Part shown: positions 28,311-37,617 of the stretch, piece after piece | Position numbering within the stretch: position 1 is the stretch's first letter | Layout of the letters: the number at the start of each line of letters is the position of its first letter | NCBI GenBank assembly: GCA_963845485.1 | Contig: CAWJSI010000012.1 | Span: forward strand, 248,001 to 312,000 | DNA from: Bog-756 sp963845485 | GTDB lineage: Bacteria > Actinomycetota > Acidimicrobiia > Acidimicrobiales > RAAP-2 | Reading direction: 5' to 3' | DNA length: 64,000 bases | Notes under the pieces: generated by a model | What the model saw: the letters and a program-made list of their open reading frames with translations, nothing else | Told to the model about the DNA's origin: nothing | Databases searched by the model: none | Made by a program: the position numbers and the translations under genes

Positions 28311-28517
28311 ATGGAGACGTGGAGGGCGCTAAGCCGCTGGGTCAGCGCATCCCCCAACCATGGGGCACTGGTGAACGGCGTGACGATGGCGCTGGTGTGG
28401 TTCCTGGGCGGCCTTCTGTTCTATCGGCACCAACTGTTATGGGAAGACGCAGTGCTGGCGATTGGCGTCGGAGTCGCCGCGTGGGCTGTGGGCCTCTGGT
28501 TCCGAAGGCACCAGTAG
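28311..28517 (+). CDS. Small membrane protein, 68 residues
   Basis: Two hydrophobic segments (LVNGVTMALVWFLGGLLFY and AVLAIGVGVAAWAVGLWF) are joined by a short basic/acidic turn (RHQLLWED), with an amphipathic start (METWRALSRWVSA) and a positive end (RRHQ). This is a plausible two-helix membrane hairpin protein, similar in layout to small unannotated actinobacterial membrane proteins. It begins with ATG. The function is unknown. Confidence 0.55.
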   Translation: METWRALSRWVSASPNHGALVNGVTMALVWFLGGLLFYRHQLLWEDAVLAIGVGVAAWAVGLWFRRHQ

Positions 28518-28660
28518 TCGACGGCCGCGCTAGTGAATCTCCGCTGCCGAAGCCTTGGGTTGGGTCGGATGGCGGCGCCGAACGCCCCGATTACGGTCAG
28601 ACTGGGCGGACGGGCCTACACAGCGCGGACGTCAGTGAGACTCGGCCGAGGGAGCGCCAC

Positions 28661-29347
28661 ATGACCATCACACTTGTTACTGGAGGCAATAAGGGGCTTG
28701 GCTTCGAGACGGCCCGCCGATTGGTCGGACTGGGCCACACCGTCTATATCGGCGCACGGGATCTCGAACGTGGACAGTCGGTGGCAGCAGAACTGGGTGC
28801 CCGCTTCGTGCAGCTCGACGTGACCGACGATGCCTCGGTCGAATCTGCTCTTGGTGCTGTCACCGACCGCGAATGCCATCTCGACGTGCTCGTCAATAAC
28901 GCGGGGATCAGCTCCGGCGCTGACGTCACCAGCCAGGGCGCGCTCGAGGTATTCGACACCAATGTGATCGGAGTCATCCGTGTCACCCAGGCCTCACTTC
29001 CGCTGTTGGAGAAGTCGGACAACCCGGTCGTGGTGAACGTCTCGAGTGCACTCGGTTCGTTCTGGGCCGTGACCAACCCGGAGCGGCGAAAGTTTCACTT
29101 CCCGTCCATCGTCTACGGATCGAGCAAGGCGGCCGTATCGATGCTCACGGTGCAGTACGCCAAAGCGCTGCCGGGCATCAAGTTCAACGCCGTCGAGCCG
29201 GGCTTCACCGCCACCGACCTCACCCCGTTCAGCGGCGCTGGGCAGCCGGTCGAACAGGGGGCAGAGGTGATCGTCCGAATGGCCACTATCGACATGAACG
29301 GCCCGACCGGCACATTTCACGAGGGTGACGCGGAACTGGGCTGGTAG
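28661..29347 (+). CDS. Short-chain dehydrogenase/reductase
   Basis: A 228-residue classical SDR. It has the Rossmann motif TGGNKGLG near residue 7, NNAG, the catalytic Ser in VNVSSALGS and the Tyr-x3-Lys as YGSSK. It resembles the carbonyl-reductase-like SDRs that reduce ketones with NADPH. The start ATG at 28661 is preceded by GAGGGAG, and the reading frame upstream of it is non-coding. The substrate cannot be told from sequence. Confidence 0.9.
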   Translation: MTITLVTGGNKGLGFETARRLVGLGHTVYIGARDLERGQSVAAELGARFVQLDVTDDASVESALGAVTDRECHLDVLVNNAGISSGADVTSQGALEVFDTNVIGVIRVTQASLPLLEKSDNPVVVNVSSALGSFWAVTNPERRKFHFPSIVYGSSKAAVSMLTVQYAKALPGIKFNAVEPGFTATDLTPFSGAGQPVEQGAEVIVRMATIDMNGPTGTFHEGDAELGW

Positions 29348-29427
29348 TGCCGAACTGTGGTCGAGACCGAGAACTGGCCATCGTCCAACCCCGGCCGCTC
29401 CACCCCGGGGCGAGCAGGGAGTGATAG

Positions 29428-29995
29428 TCAGGGTCGAGATCCTCGCCACTGGTCGTCGGTGACCGACCAAACCATCTCCCGCCCGATCTCACCTGGTGCA
29501 TCGACAGTGGCCTCAATGGTCCGGAGCAGGCGGAATCCCAGGCGTCGAGGGACACCGGCACTGGCGACGTTGGCCTCGTCGCAGTGGATCTGGACCTCCT
29601 CGATCTCCGGAATCGTGAAGGCCGCAGAGGTGAGTGCGCCGGCGACGGCCGTGGCTATCCCTCGTCTGAGCCAACCGTCGCGGACCCAGTAGCCGATCTC
29701 GATGCGGCCGGGGCCAAGGCGGGGATGCAGCCCTGCCCCTCCGACCACAAGGGAGGCCGAATCGTCCCAGATGGCGTAGCCGAAAGTCTTCGCCTTGCCG
29801 GAACGTCGCCACAGACTGATTGACGTAGTCCGACAGGCCGGCCTCGATGGGCTCGACCGATGCCCAGGGCATCCATGGGCGGAGGTGATCCAGGCTGGCC
29901 GTGACCGCTTCACACAGTGCAGGAAGCTCGTCTCCGCGGTACCGGCGGAGGGCTACAGGAGGAGCGTCAAGTTCGTCTGGGGGGAAGGTGTCCAC
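29428..29995 (-). pseudogene. GNAT acetyltransferase (RimJ/RimL type), one-base frameshift
   Basis: The N-terminal part (MDTFPPDELDAPPVALRRYRGDEL, LRPWMPWA) reads from 29995 and the C-terminal part (IEIGYWVRDGWLRRGIATAV, EVQIHCDEANVASAGVPRRLGF) reads in another frame to 29428. Deleting one base in the AAA run at 29783-29785 joins them as QGEDFGYAIWDDSASL. The joined protein of about 188 residues would be a normal GNAT that acetylates an amine, often a protein N-terminus. The break may be a homopolymer base-calling error. Confidence 0.75.
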
Positions 29996-30134
29996 GCCCC
30001 AAGTCTGACAAATCGGGTGCTCACGGTCCCGTCTATGCGGCAGGACCGGCCCCTACTTCGGGATGGGCCGGCGGGTGGTCTCGCTCCATGTCTTCCCGAC
30101 CGGCTTCCGCCCTGGTCTGTCGTAGGCTGGATGG

Positions 30135-30421
30135 ATGGAGTTCAGCCGAGAACTTCGCTCCTCGGTGTTGTCAGGCGAGATCACGGTCTCGTTTCGACTA
30201 TGGCAGCGGCCCCGTGTGAAACCCGGTGGTCGGTATCGCGTTGGTGATGGGCAGATCGAGGTCGACTCGGTCGAACCTATTCCCTTTGCATTCATTGATG
30301 AAGCCGACGTCCGCCGGGCAGGTGAGCCCGACCTCGAATCGCTCCGCCGGCGGGCCGCTCATGCGGGGCCATCCACGATGACACCCTGGTCTATCGGATC
30401 GAGTTTCATCCTGTTGCCTAG
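30135..30421 (+). pseudogene. ASCH-domain protein, one-base frameshift
   Basis: The product starts MEFSRELRSSVLSGEITVSFRLW and continues GGRYRVGDGQIEVDSVEPI, which fits an ASCH (RNA-binding, EVE-related) domain. The frame is lost at the G-run at 30365-30368. Adding one G restores RRRAAHAGAIHDDTLVYRIEFHPVA (last part) and a stop at 30419-30421, giving about 95 residues. Whether the deletion is real or a sequencing artefact cannot be decided from this window. Confidence 0.6.
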
Positions 30422-30549
30422 TGCCCCGTTGGGCATCCCTACCGGCGGGCCATGTGCGAGGTCCGTTCGATTCCATCCATCGCCTGAACTGCGGGCCCGA
30501 CACATCACCCATACGACCAGGACGCTTACCAAGGAAGTTACGACCGGTT

Positions 30550-31043
30550 CAATCGACTGAAATCACTGAGGTACTGAATCGACCGAAAAGTCAAGAGCTG
30601 TTGGCCCACGACCTCGCCCGCCTGGCTTACGTGGCAAGAGACGGAACACCCGGTGCCATCCCCATCGCGTCACCTGGAATGGAGCGGAGATTGTCATGTG
30701 TACCGCCACCAATGCCCCGAAGCTCCCAGCCCTGCGCGCCAACCCAGCGGTCGCTCTCACCATCGACACCGAGGTGCACCCGCCCATCATCCTGCTGGTC
30801 AACGGTCGGGCCGAACTGGATGTGGTCGACGGCATCCCCGATGAGTATCTCGAGTCGAATGGCACGTACCAGATGACCGCCGAGCAGCGTGCCCACTGGG
30901 AGAAGGAGGTCCGCTCGCTCTATGACGGCATGGTCCGCATCGTGGTGACGCCAACCTGGGCGAAGCTGATCGACTTCGAGACGTCCTTGCCCAGCGCGGT
31001 CGAGGAGCTGGTCCGGCAGCGGGAGGAGCGTCAAGGATCGTGA
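30550..31043 (+). pseudogene. Pyridoxamine-5'-phosphate-oxidase-like split-barrel protein, frameshifted, start uncertain
   Basis: Two frames together encode TEITEVLNRPKSQELLAHDLARLAYVARDGTP, then (after adding one base near 30669) AIPIAFTWNGAEIVMCTATNAPKLPALRANP and DFETSLPSAVEELVRQREER. This is the pattern of the flavin/F420-binding split-barrel family common in Actinobacteria. The likely full length is about 160 residues. No good ATG precedes the first conserved residues, so the start given is approximate. Frame loss and the missing start suggest decay or poor sequence. Confidence 0.6.
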
Positions 31044-31293
31044 GCCCTGAGGTCTCTGGCCATTCGACCTTCCCGGAGCCCGTGGCCTGACGACGCGGCG
31101 TCTGCCCGGTGGGTGGTCTCAGCTCCTCGGTCGGCTGCCCATCGCGGCACGCGCACCATCTCTTGGTGTCCGCACAGCATCAGTACGGGTGCTCGTCCCA
31201 TGTGCCGGTAACCGCCGTCGACCCACCTAAGGTGCCGGCGATGACCGTTCGAACTTCCGACCAACCGACAGGCTCGCCGTCCGGCTCGAGGAC

Positions 31294-32061
31294 GTGCGTG
31301 TGGTCCGGAACGGCATGGCACTGCTCGACGCCGTCAGCTGGGAGGTGGCGACCGGCCAACGCTGGGCGCTTCTCGGCCCCAACGGATCGGGCAAGACGAC
31401 GCTGTTGAAGGTGGTGGGCTCGGCCTTGTGGCCGACGGCAGGCACCGTGGAGATTCTCGGCGAGCGGCTGGGCCGGGTGGACATGCGGGAACTGCGCAAG
31501 CGGATTGCCGTGGTCAGCGCTTCGGTGAGCCGGACGCTCCGCCCGGAACTGCCGGCACTCGATGTCGTGCTCACCGGGCGTCACGCCGCCCTCGAGACTT
31601 GGTGGAACGAGTACGACGACGACGATCGGCAGGAGGCAGCCCACCTGTTGACCGAGGCGGGCTTCGGGGACGAGGGCTTTGCCGGGCGTCCGTTCGGCCT
31701 CCTCTCTGAAGGCGAGCGCCAGCAGGTCCTACTAGCCCGGGCACTGATGTCCAGCCCAGAGCTGTTGTTAATGGACGAGCCCGCGGCCGGTCTCGACCTT
31801 GGGGCTAGGGAGCGGCTGCTCGGGAGGCTCGGGGTGTTGGCTGCTGATCCGACTGTGCCACCTCTGGTGCTCGTCACCCACCATCTCGAAGAGATTCCCT
31901 CGGGGGTGACCCATGCCGCACTCATGCGCGGCGGTCGTCTCGTGGCCTCCGGGGCCATCGATGACGTGCTCACAGGGTCGGCGGTGTCTGAGGCCTTTGC
32001 CGTGGAGGTGACCGTCGAACGGCGGGGCGGGCGGTGGTCCGCCCGGGCCAGTCACCCCTGA
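31294..32061 (+). CDS. ABC transporter ATP-binding protein
   Basis: The 255-residue ATPase has Walker A GPNGSGKTT, the signature LSEGERQQ, Walker B LLLMDEPAAGLD and a switch His in VTHHLEE. It would power import or export with a membrane partner that is not encoded next to it. The frame upstream of the GTG at 31294 also looks coding (DRLAVRLEDV), and an ATG lies at 31241 in another frame. A one-base deletion between them would explain this, so the true start is probably 31241. The family is close to ModF-like or iron-siderophore-type cassettes. Confidence 0.88.
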   Translation: MRVVRNGMALLDAVSWEVATGQRWALLGPNGSGKTTLLKVVGSALWPTAGTVEILGERLGRVDMRELRKRIAVVSASVSRTLRPELPALDVVLTGRHAALETWWNEYDDDDRQEAAHLLTEAGFGDEGFAGRPFGLLSEGERQQVLLARALMSSPELLLMDEPAAGLDLGARERLLGRLGVLAADPTVPPLVLVTHHLEEIPSGVTHAALMRGGRLVASGAIDDVLTGSAVSEAFAVEVTVERRGGRWSARASHP

Positions 32062-32073
32062 GCCCAGGGCCGT

Positions 32074-32931
32074 TCAAAGAGCGGTGGGGCGGTTCACGAA
32101 CCGACCGGCCGTGGGGGAGAAGAACCACCCACCACCGGCCTTGGTGCCCCCGTCGACTGGGATGTTGTGCCCGGTGACGAAGCCAGCGAGATCCGAAGCG
32201 AGGAAGAGCGCCACCCGTGCCTGGTCCTCGGGCCAGCCGACGCGGCCAACCGGTGCCCACGAGGGCCACAGGTGCTCGGAGTCCTCCGAACCGCCGAGAT
32301 AGTCCACCTGGGGGGTCTGGGTCAGGTCGGGCCCGATGCCATTCACCCTGATCCCATGGCGCCCCATCGTGACGGCCAGGCTGGTGGTGAAGTGGGCCAC
32401 CGCCGCCTTCATGGCGGCGTAGACCGGATCACCGGGATATCCGCGCATCCCCTCCACGGAATGGATGTTGACGATGGAGCCCTTGCCCGCCGAGCGCATA
32501 GTGCCGAGGAAGGCGCGGGTGACGGCGAACACGTGGAGGAGATTGACCTCGTACATGGCCTGCCATGACTCCGGTGAGGAACTCTCGAACCGAACCAGGG
32601 GGCGATAGTCACCGACATTGTTGACCAGCACATCGACCCGGCCGTGTTCGTCGATGACCTCGCCGGCGAGCTGCTCCACCTCCGCCTCCACGGTGACGTC
32701 GACCACGTGTGCCCGGACCCGGCCGCCGGCTTCCTCTATGGCTCGGCGCGACTGCTCTGCCCGCTCGGGGTCGACCTCGGCGAGCTCCACGAGGGCCCCG
32801 TGCCGGGCGAATAGCAGCCCCACCGCCGCGCCTATTCCCGCACCACCTCCGGTCACCACGGCGACCCTGCCCTCCAAGAGGCGGTCCCAGCGGTCGATTG
32901 AGGCCACGTCGGTGGGTCGCTGCGAGCTCAT
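32074..32931 (-). CDS. Short-chain dehydrogenase/reductase (FabG-like)
   Basis: A 285-residue SDR with the cofactor motif TGGGAGIG, NNVG, catalytic Ser in VNIHSVEGM and Tyr-x3-Lys as YAAMK, and the C-terminal DGG signature of FabG-type enzymes (GHNIPVDGGTKAGG). Probably oxidises or reduces a hydroxy/keto group on an acyl-CoA or steroid-like molecule. It converges with the ABC ATPase gene, with 12 bases between their stops. The substrate is unknown. Confidence 0.9.
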   Translation of the reverse strand: MSSQRPTDVASIDRWDRLLEGRVAVVTGGGAGIGAAVGLLFARHGALVELAEVDPERAEQSRRAIEEAGGRVRAHVVDVTVEAEVEQLAGEVIDEHGRVDVLVNNVGDYRPLVRFESSSPESWQAMYEVNLLHVFAVTRAFLGTMRSAGKGSIVNIHSVEGMRGYPGDPVYAAMKAAVAHFTTSLAVTMGRHGIRVNGIGPDLTQTPQVDYLGGSEDSEHLWPSWAPVGRVGWPEDQARVALFLASDLAGFVTGHNIPVDGGTKAGGGWFFSPTAGRFVNRPTAL

Positions 32932-33116
32932 GTTTGTGACTCCGGGTTCGGGGGTAAGCCACCTTCCTACTGCCTCAGACCCGTCAGACGCTGCCTACTG
33001 CTCGAGAGGTGCTCGTCCAGCTCGCCTGATGTGTGTCCGCCAGAACCCATTCCGGCGGAAGGGGAATGGAAGAGATCCTGTGGGGTTGCAGTAAACGAGC
33101 GAGACCTAGGAGGGCC

Positions 33117-33770
33117 ATGCCCGGCACGACCGCAGTGAACGATGAAGTGACTACCGGAGCGTCAGGTCGGAATGTGGCGGACTTCTGGTTTGATCCGTTG
33201 TGTCCGTGGGCCTGGATCGCCTCGCGATGGATCCTCCAGGCAGCCGAGGTGCGAACGTTCGATGTGGAGTGGCACGTCATGTCGTTGGCCTACCTCAACT
33301 CGGAAAAGGATGACCTCTCCGAGAGCTATCGCCAACTGCTGGCCGAAGCGTGGGGACCGGTGCGCGTATGTATCGCTGCAGAACAGGCCTACGGCTCTGA
33401 GGTTCTTCTTCCCCTCTACACGGCACTCGGAAACCGGTTCCATCTCGAGGGCAAGCCGAAGGACCGGGAGACCATCGAAGCGGCGCTCACCGAAGCGGGG
33501 CTTCCCACCTCGTTGGCTGACGCCGCCGAGACCGACGAGTACGACGATGCGCTCAAGAAGTCTCACCATGCCGGGATGGATCAGGTCGGGTACGAGGTTG
33601 GCACCCCGGTGATCAGCGTCAACGGAGTCGCATTCTTCGGACCGGTCGTCACGCCCGCCCCCAAGGGCGAGGCCGCCGGCGTGCTGTGGGACGGGGTCGT
33701 CGCCGTGGCGGGAACGCCGGGGTTCTTCGAGCTGAAGCGCAGCCGGGACGTGCCCCCCATCTTCGACTGA
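33117..33770 (+). CDS. DsbA-fold oxidoreductase, Rv2466c/FrnE-like
   Basis: A 217-residue thioredoxin-fold protein with the DsbA-type helical insertion. The active-site segment is DPLCPWAWIASRW, a CPWA version of the CxxC site in which the second cysteine is Ala, as often seen in actinobacterial relatives of the mycothiol-dependent reductase Rv2466c. The cis-Pro loop is GTPVISVNG. The ATG at 33117 is preceded by AGGAGG at the right distance; the in-frame GTG at 33033 is disregarded. Mycothiol dependence is inferred from family only. Confidence 0.87.
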   Translation: MPGTTAVNDEVTTGASGRNVADFWFDPLCPWAWIASRWILQAAEVRTFDVEWHVMSLAYLNSEKDDLSESYRQLLAEAWGPVRVCIAAEQAYGSEVLLPLYTALGNRFHLEGKPKDRETIEAALTEAGLPTSLADAAETDEYDDALKKSHHAGMDQVGYEVGTPVISVNGVAFFGPVVTPAPKGEAAGVLWDGVVAVAGTPGFFELKRSRDVPPIFD

Positions 33771-33843
33771 ACTGGACGGTGTCACGGTACGTCGTGTGGC
33801 ACGGCAGGTAGGGGGACGTCGCCACCCCGCGGCGGCCTTGACG

Positions 33844-34515
33844 TCAGCGGAGGAGCGAGAGCACGAGCAGGCCTTGGGCCAGGTGGTAGGTGACGTGCAC
33901 GGCCAGAGGTCCACTGGGCACGGGGTGGACGAACCGGTTCCAGGCCAACAAGGTGTCCGAGACGAGGAAGAGGATGGCGCCGGCCGCAGCCGCCCCGACG
34001 CCCACGTTTACGGCGAGCACCACCATGGTGGCGATGGCCGCCACGTAGATGCACACGGGCGCCATCAGCTCGCGCTGGCCCGAGTCCACCAGCGAACGCA
34101 AGAGCTTCGTCCCGGGCACGAACTCCACCACGACCACGGCCACTGACGCCACGATCAGCCCGACGGTCGAAAAGGTGAACGGAGGGATGCCGGCCGGCGA
34201 CGGTGGCTGCAGCAGGCCGACGATGAACAGCACGTGGCCGATGAGGAACGCCGCCAATCCCGGGACGAACAGGTCGCGGGGAAGCATCAAGAACACGTCG
34301 CCGGCGAGACAGAAGGCCAACGCAGCAACGAACCACCACCGGCGGTCGACCAAGTCGGTGTGGGCGGCGGGGATGACCGCCGCTGCCACCACCAGGGCGG
34401 CCAGGACCGCAGGCTTGGCCACGTACTCCAGCCGTTGATTGCTCGTGCCCACGGCGACCCAGTCCCCGGCGGCGGCCACGGCTGCCAGCGCCATCAGGAT
34501 CCAGAAGGCGGCCAC
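33844..34515 (-). CDS. YhhN-family membrane protein (lysoplasmalogenase-like)
   Basis: The 223-residue protein is almost entirely hydrophobic, with seven to eight transmembrane helices and the YhhN features FCLAGDVFLMLP, FLIGHVLFIVGLL and LFLVSDTLLAWNRF. Relatives hydrolyse the vinyl-ether bond of lysoplasmalogens. It starts at a GTG. Whether this organism makes plasmalogens is not shown here, so enzyme activity is by family only. Confidence 0.85.
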   Translation of the reverse strand: MAAFWILMALAAVAAAGDWVAVGTSNQRLEYVAKPAVLAALVVAAAVIPAAHTDLVDRRWWFVAALAFCLAGDVFLMLPRDLFVPGLAAFLIGHVLFIVGLLQPPSPAGIPPFTFSTVGLIVASVAVVVVEFVPGTKLLRSLVDSGQRELMAPVCIYVAAIATMVVLAVNVGVGAAAAGAILFLVSDTLLAWNRFVHPVPSGPLAVHVTYHLAQGLLVLSLLR

Positions 34516-34768
34516 GGGGCGACCCTAGTGCCGGCTCCGGTGCCTGGTCTTGAGGTCATCACCGGATGACGCGGTATGGGCGGGCTGAGACATCGATGGG
34601 TCGGTGCAGGTGGGAATACACCCCCCGGTGCGCACGGTGAGTGGTGGCCGGCTCTGCTTCCCGAGGGAGATGAAACCGGCGTTTCCGGGCCGAGCGCTGG
34701 GGGCATCCACCACTGTGGAATTGCACATCGTTACAATTTTTTCACTGGGCGTAGCGGTCGGGGAGTTG

Positions 34769-35578
34769 ATGTGCATGATCCTCGTGGTCATCATTCTGGT
34801 TGCATGGATGATCATCCTGGGTCCCAACTTGCTCAAGCGACGGTCTCGCACCGTCGGGGGCATCAACTCGATCTCCCACTTCCATCACCAACTCCGAGTG
34901 CTCGAACAGTCCGGTCCCCAGCCCTACGTGGCACCGGCCTTCCGGCTCCGATCGGTGGACGGCTCGGCCCTCCCGTCAGATGGGGGCGAGGGCAGCGGTC
35001 CCCTGGTGGCACCCAAGCTGTCGGTGGTCGGTGCGGACCAGCTTCCCCGACCGGCTCTGGCCTTTCTCGGTAGGGATTCGTCTGGTCCCGAACCCGGATC
35101 AGCCGATGCCGGCGATGGTTTCGGCGGAACCACGCGTGACTGCTACGACGATGCCTTCGACGACAACGCACCAGGAGGACCGTCGATGCGTCCCGGCGGT
35201 CCACCCCGGGCGCAAGACGCCTACGCTCGCCAACGGGCCCGGCGCCGACGTCGCGACACCCTGGGTGTGCTCACCATGGTGTTCGCTTCCACCGTCCTCA
35301 TCGGATTCGTCCCCGGTGCCAGCGCCGCCTGGGTGCTCAGTGCGGTGTCCGGTGTGGCTCTGGCCGCCTATGTGGCCTTGCTTGTACGCATGAGGCAGGC
35401 GGCCGAGGAGCGGGAGCGCAAGCTGCACTACCTCCGTCCGGGGGGAAGCGCTGACGTCGGGTCCCGCGGGGGGCACGTGCCCGATCGGGAGAACGGTCCC
35501 TATGGGACCGGAGATCTGCCGGTGCGGGTCAGCGGGCGCTACGCCCATCCCTCGAACCAGGCTGCCGTAGCCCACTGA
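34769..35578 (+). CDS. SepX-like actinobacterial membrane protein (possible divisome factor)
   Basis: The architecture is an N-terminal transmembrane helix (ILVVIILVAWMIILGPNLL), then a basic turn and RSRTVGGINSISHFHHQLRVLE. A Pro/Gly/Asp-rich disordered middle follows, and then RARRRRRDTLGVLTMVFASTV with a second hydrophobic pair and a basic tail. The same layout (helix, RRR, VxxFxxxLRVL, linker, ARRRRR plus two helices) is seen in SepX, an FtsZ-stabilising protein of Streptomyces. No alignment was possible, so this is inference. The ATG at 34769 with GGGGAG upstream is preferred over the distant ATG at 34604. Confidence 0.65.
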   Translation: MCMILVVIILVAWMIILGPNLLKRRSRTVGGINSISHFHHQLRVLEQSGPQPYVAPAFRLRSVDGSALPSDGGEGSGPLVAPKLSVVGADQLPRPALAFLGRDSSGPEPGSADAGDGFGGTTRDCYDDAFDDNAPGGPSMRPGGPPRAQDAYARQRARRRRRDTLGVLTMVFASTVLIGFVPGASAAWVLSAVSGVALAAYVALLVRMRQAAEERERKLHYLRPGGSADVGSRGGHVPDRENGPYGTGDLPVRVSGRYAHPSNQAAVAH

Positions 35579-35621
35579 ACTGCCGGAAGACCCGGCCGGC
35601 CCGCTCTAGGTAGGATGCGGC

Positions 35622-36350
35622 ATGACCTCCTCCACCGTGCACTCCGACCCGACTCCTGACGGCACGTCCCGGCCCTCCGGGTTCGCCCCGACCGATCACC
35701 CGATGTCCGGAGCGATGGGCTCGGCCCTGGCCGGCCGGGAGCTGCTCACCCACCCCTTCTACCTGCGGTGGCAGGCCGGTGAGCTGACCACCGAGGAGCT
35801 GGCCGGCTATGCCGTCAACTACCGGGCCTTCGAGGCCGCCCTGCCCGTCGTGCTGACCGCGGTGGTCGAACAGCTGCGGGACGAGGGCGAGATCGAGGCC
35901 GCGGCCACCGTCGGTCAGAACCTCGAGGACGAGCTGGGCCGACCCGAGCCCCACCTCGCCCTGTTCGACCGGTTCGCCGCCGCACTCGACGCCCCGTCCG
36001 GGGTCGATCCCGGTCCCGCCGCCCAGGCTCTGGTAGCGACGTACGCCGACCTGACGTCGGAGGGACCGGTGGCCGCCGTGGCGGGCTTGGCCGCCTACGA
36101 GATCCAGGCGTCGGCCATCGCCACCACCAAGGGCGATGGCCTGCGTCAGTGGTACGGGATGGATGCGGCGGGCACGGAGTTCTGGGACGTCCATGCCGGC
36201 ATGGAGGCCGACCACGGCGACTGGGCCCTCGACGCCCTGGCCCTGCTCGGTGCCGATCCCGTCGAGGTGGCCGATGCGGCCCGTCGGGGAGCCGACGCCT
36301 GGTGGGCCTTCCTTGACGAGCGCCAGGCCGAGGCACCGGTCACGGCCTGA
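35622..36350 (+). CDS. Heme-oxygenase-fold protein of the CADD/TenA/PqqC-like group
   Basis: A 242-residue all-helical protein with HPFYLRWQAGELTTEELAGYAVNYRAFEAALP, typical of the CADD-like branch. Possible metal ligands are seen in NLEDELG, AYEIQAS and WDVHAGMEADHGDW (Glu/His/Asp). CADD of Chlamydia is a dimetal self-sacrificing enzyme that makes p-aminobenzoate for folate, so a similar role is possible. TenA (thiamine salvage) is an alternative. The first 25 residues are Pro/Ser-rich and disordered. Confidence 0.75.
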   Translation: MTSSTVHSDPTPDGTSRPSGFAPTDHPMSGAMGSALAGRELLTHPFYLRWQAGELTTEELAGYAVNYRAFEAALPVVLTAVVEQLRDEGEIEAAATVGQNLEDELGRPEPHLALFDRFAAALDAPSGVDPGPAAQALVATYADLTSEGPVAAVAGLAAYEIQASAIATTKGDGLRQWYGMDAAGTEFWDVHAGMEADHGDWALDALALLGADPVEVADAARRGADAWWAFLDERQAEAPVTA

Positions 36351-36410
36351 GGCGTAGCGCCCGGCCGGTCACCGTGGTGCACCGATGACCGTGGCGTCGG
36401 CCCGAGCCGG

Positions 36411-37601
36411 TCAGCCCAACTCGGTGCCGACCACCGAGACGAACGAGACCATCTCCCCGGGGTAGCCGCCCAGATTGTGGGTGAGGGCCAGCTTCTTGTC
36501 CGTGTGGATCTGACGCTCAGGGGTCGCCTCACCGCGGAGTTGGAGCCACGTCTCGAAGAACATCCGCAGCCCTGACGCACCGACCGGGTGACCGAAGCTC
36601 TTCAACCCTCCGTCGGGATTGACGGGAAGCTCCCCGGTGCGGTCGAAGGTGCCGGCCAGCACCTCCTTCCACGCCGTGCCCCGCTCGGCGAACCCGAGAT
36701 CCTCCATAAGGACGAGTTCGGTGGGGGTGAAGCAGTCGTGCACCTCGGCCATGGCCAGCTCGTGGCGGGGGTCGGTGATGCCGGCCTGCGCGTAGGCATC
36801 CTCGGCGGCCCGGGCGCACTCGGGAAACCAGGTGTAGTCGTACTCAGGGTCGATCAGGCCCGATCCACTCCCGGCGGAGAAGGACAGGGCCTTGATGTAG
36901 ATGGGCTTGTCCGTGTATTTGAGGGCGTCCTCGGCCCGGACCACGATGGCCGCTGCCGCGCCGTCGGCCACACCGGCGCAGTCGAACACGCCAAGTCGAC
37001 CGGCCACCCGAGGGGAGGCACAGATGGTCTCGGTGGAGACCTCCTTGCGGAACTGGGCCCGGGGGTTCTTCGCCCCGTTCTGGTGGTTCTTCCAGGAGAT
37101 CCGAGCCAGCACCTCGGTGAGCTCGTCCTCGCCCACCCCGTACTTCTTGCCGTAGGCCGGGGCGACCATGGAGAACATGGCGGCCGCGGTGAGCGTGCGC
37201 GCCGTCCCGTCGCCCGGGATGGGAAAGGCGTTGAGGCCCTGGTACCCCGAGTCCTTCACCTTCTCAGCGCCCACGGCCATGGCCACGTCGTAGGCCCCCG
37301 ACGCTACGGCATAGGCGGCGGCCCGCAGGGCTTCGGAGCCACTGGTGCAGTAGTTCTCCACCCGGGTCACCGGCTTGCCCTCCAGCTGGAGGGGTCGGGC
37401 CAGGGTGATCCCGCTCATCCCGGACTGGGCCGTGCCGAGCCAGTAGGCGTCGACGTCCTCTTTGGTCACGCCGGCGGCGGCGAAGGTGTCCTCGGACGCC
37501 TCGATGATCAGGTCGTCGAGGCTCTTGTCCCAGTGCTCGGCGAACCGGGTGCACCCCATCCCGACGATGGCCACCCGGTCCTTGATCCCATGCGATCCCA
37601 T
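36411..37601 (-). CDS. Thiolase of the SCP-x / lipid-transfer type
   Basis: The 396-residue protein belongs to the thiolase superfamily. The nucleophile Cys is in NYCTSGSEALRAAA, His in VHDCFTPTELV, and the C-terminal GGLKSFGHPVGASGLRM is present in full. It would cleave 3-oxoacyl-CoA with CoA. The usual second Cys near the end (CxGGG) is replaced by HNLGGYPGEM, a trait of SCP-x/Ltp-type thiolases in sterol and branched-chain breakdown. The ATG at 37601 has an AGAGGAG ribosome-binding site. It begins 16 bases after the HMGS-like gene and shares its transcript. Confidence 0.9.
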   Translation of the reverse strand: MGSHGIKDRVAIVGMGCTRFAEHWDKSLDDLIIEASEDTFAAAGVTKEDVDAYWLGTAQSGMSGITLARPLQLEGKPVTRVENYCTSGSEALRAAAYAVASGAYDVAMAVGAEKVKDSGYQGLNAFPIPGDGTARTLTAAAMFSMVAPAYGKKYGVGEDELTEVLARISWKNHQNGAKNPRAQFRKEVSTETICASPRVAGRLGVFDCAGVADGAAAAIVVRAEDALKYTDKPIYIKALSFSAGSGSGLIDPEYDYTWFPECARAAEDAYAQAGITDPRHELAMAEVHDCFTPTELVLMEDLGFAERGTAWKEVLAGTFDRTGELPVNPDGGLKSFGHPVGASGLRMFFETWLQLRGEATPERQIHTDKKLALTHNLGGYPGEMVSFVSVVGTELG

Positions 37602-37617
37602 TGCCTGTCTCCTCTGT

